From assembly GCA_009760855.2 (NCBI GenBank), contig WPIO01000058.1, positions 998,501 through 1,062,500 on the forward strand: 64,000 nucleotides of DNA. Direction: 5' to 3'. A program made the position numbers and the translations under genes. The DNA comes from Cristatella mucedo. Its lineage: Eukaryota > Bryozoa > Phylactolaemata > Cristatellidae. The notes below the pieces were generated by a model, which was not told the DNA's origin, did no database searches, and worked only from the letters and a program-made list of their open reading frames with translations. Shown here one piece after another: positions 21,865 through 64,000 of this stretch (the first letter of the stretch is position 1; the number at the start of each line of letters is the position of its first letter).

Positions 21865-23912
21865 GTATATCTCTCTGTAACTCCACAAAGCCACAAAGAC
21901 TGTATGGGTGTTTCGCAGGAGAGTTTTCTATACCACAATCAAGGCCTATGTGGTTTGGGTACGCATTCGGTAGCCAACAGAACTCATCTCACGCCATAAA
22001 CAGAAAGGGAGAAGCATAGCTGAGTCAGGAGAGCAGTTACGGTTGTAATTAGCATGGAAGTAGCAGCTCAGGACGGCTGGAAGGAATGTGCCATAGCCGG
22101 CAGCAGGAGAGTAGATGCCTTGTGTAGGAATTGTGGAAGCGAGTTCCACAGTCTAGGACTTGCAGAGCTAAAGCGTGTCAGCAACGGTCTTAAGTGGAGT
22201 AATGGAACAGCTAATTTATTCTCCAACCCGGACCTGAGAGCACGAGGAGGCTGAAACCAGTGCAGCAGTTCAACTAGGTATGAAGGAGCTAAGCCGTGGT
22301 GGTCCTGCGGGTCAGTGTAAGAACTTGGCTCTGTATCCATTGATCAACCGGCAGCCATCCAAGCTCTTTCAGCAAAGGAGACACATGATCAAACTGTAGT
22401 TCGATTGTATGCAGGCTCCTATGATAAGCCTCCGGTGAGCAGCTGTTAGGAGCCTCACCGAGAGGGGGCGGTGCACAGCTGTGGTCCCCCTCCGATGTGG
22501 CGTTGACACAGGCCGGTAACCCGCTGGTGGACAGATGGACAGATTCACCATCAGGGTCGGCCGGCTCACAGTTGCGGTCTTCCTAGATGAATCATCGGGG
22601 TGGACCAGGGGACAGGAGCAGTCGAGTCGAGGAGAATCGAGTGGAAGAAGGTGGCGAAGAGAGCCGTGCATCCCTCGGCTCCGAGCGTCGCATAATAAAC
22701 TGTCGGTGTTGGTCATCGGCTGGCTTTCTGCTGTGCGAACCGAACAACAAAAACATCTGGCATTTGTAAACTAGCCTCGCAGCTATATTATTTACCAGTT
22801 GCAGTGGCCAAGTGACTTTTTCGGTAGCCCAGCCAAACTGGAATTGTAATAATCTAGCCGAGACAGAACCAGGGGGCTAGTTAAATTTTTGCAAGCCGCC
22901 GTAGAAGACAGTCCCTAATCTTGGATAAGGCTCGATCGTGATAGCTAGCGGTGGAAACAATTTTCTTAATGAAGCTTTCAAAATTTAGGCAGCAGTCGGT
23001 GACTGCACATACATTCCGAGCACACAGTAATGGTCACACAATCAACTTTTAGAAGAGCAAAGTCTTTTGTTGTAGCCACACGCCTGGCGTGTCCTACGAG
23101 TAGCGGTTCCGTTTTACCGTTAGATTTAAGGAAACTCGGCGGCATCCAGGATCAAATGTCGGCAAGACAAGCATTCAGTTTATCAGTTGCTGCAGCAATT
23201 CCGAAGGTTGAAATGACAAATACAGCTGCGTATCGTCGGCGTGAAAGTGATAGCCTATTCCATGGGCCCGAACCACTTTTCCTTGAGGATGAGTACAAAT
23301 GAAGATCAACAAAGGACCGAGGATGGACCCTTGTGGGACACCACAGGTGACTGGTCGGGTGGATGAAATGTGACCCGCACACAGTGCGGGTTGAAGGTGA
23401 CTGGAGAAGTGCGATTTGAACTACGCCAGTGCATCGGTTGCAGACCGATCGTTTTACACAGTTATTCAAGAAGTAGGATATCCTAAATAAATCAAGCAGC
23501 GCTAATGCAGTGACATTACCATCATCGTTGCTGCATAGGATGTCATTGGTTACACGGAGGAGAGCAGTTTCAATGGAGTGCTGGCACTTGAAACCAAATC
23601 GAGTTTCTTCTGACAATTTATTCTTTTCAATGTATGCTTACTGTGTCAAGAATCTTTGAGAAAAATAGGGAGACGGGAAACTAGCGATGGTTTGCAAGGA
23701 CCTCTGCATGCAATCCAGACTTTTCCAGTATCGTCTATAACTATGGTCGATTTTAAGTACTTGAGTAAATCCCTTTTCTAGAGAAGCATTACAAATCTCG
23801 GTTATGGCTGGGCTAAGTTGGTCTGCCAGCGAAGGCCACAGAGGGGATGGTTTAGGGTCTTTAGGAGAGACGAGCTCTTTTTACAAGAACTTTATTAAGG
23901 CAGCCACATCGC
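21865..23912 (-). mobile_element. LINE-B, minus orientation, decayed and interrupted
   Basis: On the minus strand it carries the reverse transcriptase (ALALLDL block, a decayed YADD region, the LVGHARR-type block) and the C-terminal region to the 3' UTR near 21880. A foreign segment of about 375 bases (22395-22768) splits it. It has multiple frameshifts. The upstream end fades out near 23912. Confidence 0.85.
22395..22768 (-). repeat. Dispersed repeat C, copy 2, inserted into LINE-B
   Basis: The flanking LINE-B resumes with only a few bases lost or gained (left flank ...CATGATCAAACTG, right flank CTGGCATTTGTAAACTAGCC). This marks the segment as a later insertion. It shares an MTN...SRG-x-H-x-SLR reading on the minus strand and GGTGTTGGTCATCGG on the plus strand with the copy at 9975-10400. 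The plus strand has AATAAA-like GCATAATAAAC near one end, as an LTR might, but no clear terminal TG...CA repeat pair or target duplication is visible. Confidence 0.6.
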
Positions 23913-24016
23913 ATGCTCAGGGTCAGTTCGATGACGGCGCCTTAGAGTCATCACTGGCTTATATTTAACAGGTGATATTTATTCATAAGTGAACATTTTG
24001 TGTTTTTATAATGGGT

Positions 24017-24771
24017 TTAGGGACATTTGTTATGGTCGAGCATGCGATTGTAGGAAAAAAGCAAAAGTCCTTGTTTGGCCAAGGCAGGTTTTCTCTGTAA
24101 GTGTGATACGTGTGGCTCAGACAGACAGTCCGATTTGGTAATTAAAATGGTCGATGTCACTAATTCTCCCTCTTCTGCTATAATAAAAGTAAGTCTTTCT
24201 ACTATTTCCATGACTTCTTGTGTCACTCGGTCAGTACAAAAGGTCATTCGTTCCTAGTGCTCTGTTGAATTTCGTTACTGCCGTGTGCGGTACCACAGGC
24301 AGAACCCGTTCCATTCCGGATTCCAGTTCCGTCATAAGGGCTATCAGTATGTCTACTCGTTCTCTGCTTTCATTCTCTTCGTGTAGTTGCAAGAAATTCG
24401 CTTTAGGCATTTCGCTGCGTTCAGGCACATGTCTTATACAGTAGCCAGGTCATTAGTCAGACAATAATCACTTTCCTACACAGTTATACATCCCGCTGCT
24501 CATAAACCTTGGCCTATCGCGGCTATTTATAGCGCTCTATTCTAATTTTTAATCTAGCAGCCACCTCATTGTTCGTAATCCAGGTTCGGCCATTAAGCTC
24601 GTCGTTCAATATCGAGAGGCATTCCACGAACCTCGACCCTCTTTCTGATTGACGTAATAAAAAATCAGAGCGTATTCTGACCATGTTGCCATGGAAATAG
24701 GGCCACCTCTGTCCGCACGAGCTTATGTATATTGCAACCCATTGAAGGGCATGTCGATAATTCCGACGCAA
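24017..24771 (-). other. Unidentified possible coding remnant
   Basis: Three open stretches on the minus strand (24523-24771, 24231-24428, 24017-24247) lie in order with stops or shifts between them. They have a protein-like composition (for example RSDFLLRQSERGSRFVE, then HTAVTKFNRALGTND, then EVMEIVERLTFIIAEEGELV). I do not recognise the family. It may be a decayed transposon protein or chance. Confidence 0.25.
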
Positions 24772-24892
24772 CTAGTTTTCGTTGCCCAGTGATGCGTGAC
24801 TTCCGTCTGCCGCCGGGCGAACGAGCCGCGCACCTACGAGTAGAAGATCATTCTTTCACGTCTGTCACTGCTGTACACAGGCAGCCCTGGCG

Positions 24893-25270
24893 GATCAAGC
24901 ATTTAGTTCGTATGATCCCAAAGCCTGGAACTCCCTCCCGACCTGCGCCAGAACATCCCCTGACCTGACCACATTTAAAAAGAACTTAAAAACACACATA
25001 TTTAGGACAGCATTTATTGGGTCCCTTTGATTCGTCCTTCATGTGCTTATGGGTGCTGACACTCTGCATGCTGCCACTAACTACATTTGCATGCTGACCC
25101 TGTGCATGTCACCCCTAACCACGTTGTTCATGTTGTTTGTTTACCAAGCATGATATTGCTCACCATTCAATTGCTTTTACCTTTGCAGCAAATGTAAAGC
25201 GCCTAGAAAGAGATTAAGTTCTCTGAGGGCGCTTTATCAAGTGCCTTATTATTATGATGATTTTTATTAT
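24893..25270 (+). mobile_element. LINE-A 3' end fragment
   Basis: It starts in the last coding block (AFSSYDPKAWNSLPT-like), then the 3' UTR, stem-loop and ATTATTATGATGATTTTTATTATTAG tail. It is 5' truncated, the usual outcome of incomplete reverse transcription. It lies about 350 bases upstream of the nicastrin start. Confidence 0.88.
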
Positions 25271-25622
25271 TAGCAGCGACGCTTGGTCGAGGTTGCACAG
25301 CGCACCGGCCGCTTAGGGCCAGCGACAGCATGCGCTACTTTGTTTTCCAGCATTTTTATTGAAATGATTGTGTGACACGTGGGGCTATAGTTAATTTGCA
25401 TAATTGTATGCCTTCACTTTAGTCAACTTAGGGTTTTAATGGATTAATAATGTCGTCTGCAGACTTTGCGCAGAACCTGGGATGCTTTTCTGTAGCGGTC
25501 CGCCCCGCCCCTCGAGCCTACCAGGAAGCCACTGCATCCGTTTTTGCCGTTTATCACCTGCAATCCGCCTGACCGCCGCCTAGCTATCTGCGTTCGCTCG
25601 GATCTGAAGATTTTATGGAAAC
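25271..25622 (+). promoter_or_regulatory. Upstream region of nicastrin
   Basis: Between the LINE-A tail and the first coding exon there is a moderately CpG-rich start (CGCACCGGCCGCTTAGGGCC) and an ACACGTGGGG at about 25376-25385 containing an E-box. No TATA box or start site can be fixed. Assignment as promoter rests only on position. Confidence 0.3.

Positions 25623-64000
<38,378 letters not shown>

Overview
This window is nuclear DNA of a non-vertebrate animal. The genes are split by many introns with canonical GT-AG junctions. Introns and spacers are packed with decayed non-LTR retrotransposons, tRNA-derived SINEs, Tc1-like DNA transposons and long (AC)n, (AT)n and (CTATCT)n microsatellites. 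I cannot fix the phylum from the sequence alone. No bacterial operon, CRISPR array or rRNA gene is visible.

Two host genes are supported, transcribed divergently from a repeat-rich spacer of about 16.6 kb. On the minus strand, running off the left edge, is the 5' part of a plasma-membrane Na+/H+ exchanger (SLC9/NHE family, closest by eye to the NHE3 group). Its exons are 8586-8976, 6743-7048 and 887-1059, and the phases join cleanly for about 290 residues. A CpG-rich first exon and a poly-G/(GGC)n tract lie at its 5' end. On the plus strand, running off the right edge, is nicastrin (NCSTN), the substrate-gating glycoprotein of gamma-secretase. I reconstruct fifteen coding exons from 25623 to beyond 64000, every one with consistent splice phase. 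They encode about 638 residues of ectodomain, including the DYIGS motif. The transmembrane helix and C-terminus lie beyond the window.

Most of the rest is repeats. LINE-A is a CR1/L2-type element whose 3' end forms a GCGCC/GGCGC stem-loop and finishes in (ATT)n. LINE-B is a related element whose tail is a pentamer array such as (ATTAC)n or (ATGAC)n. SINE-1 has a tRNA-like head and a LINE-A-like 3' tail, so LINE-A probably mobilises it. SINE-2 and SINE-3 are other tRNA-like families. Single remnants include the C-terminus of a retrotransposon with a restriction-like endonuclease, two Tc1/mariner ruins, a repeat shared by 10 kb and 22.5 kb, and a hAT-like fragment. There is also an inverted-repeat element holding TTTAGGG-like sequence, and a decayed copy of a protein family common in invertebrate genomes.

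Layout: 1-9.5 kb NHE gene with repeat-bearing introns; 9.5-25.6 kb intergenic repeats (LINE-B, an inverted LINE-A pair with a 38-bp palindrome, REL remnant, interrupted LINE-B); 25.6-64 kb nicastrin. Introns 3, 6, 11 and 13 of nicastrin hold most of its transposons. Two long LINE-A copies in opposite orientation flank exons 4-11. I found no operon-like or defence system; the noteworthy material is the repeat architecture.
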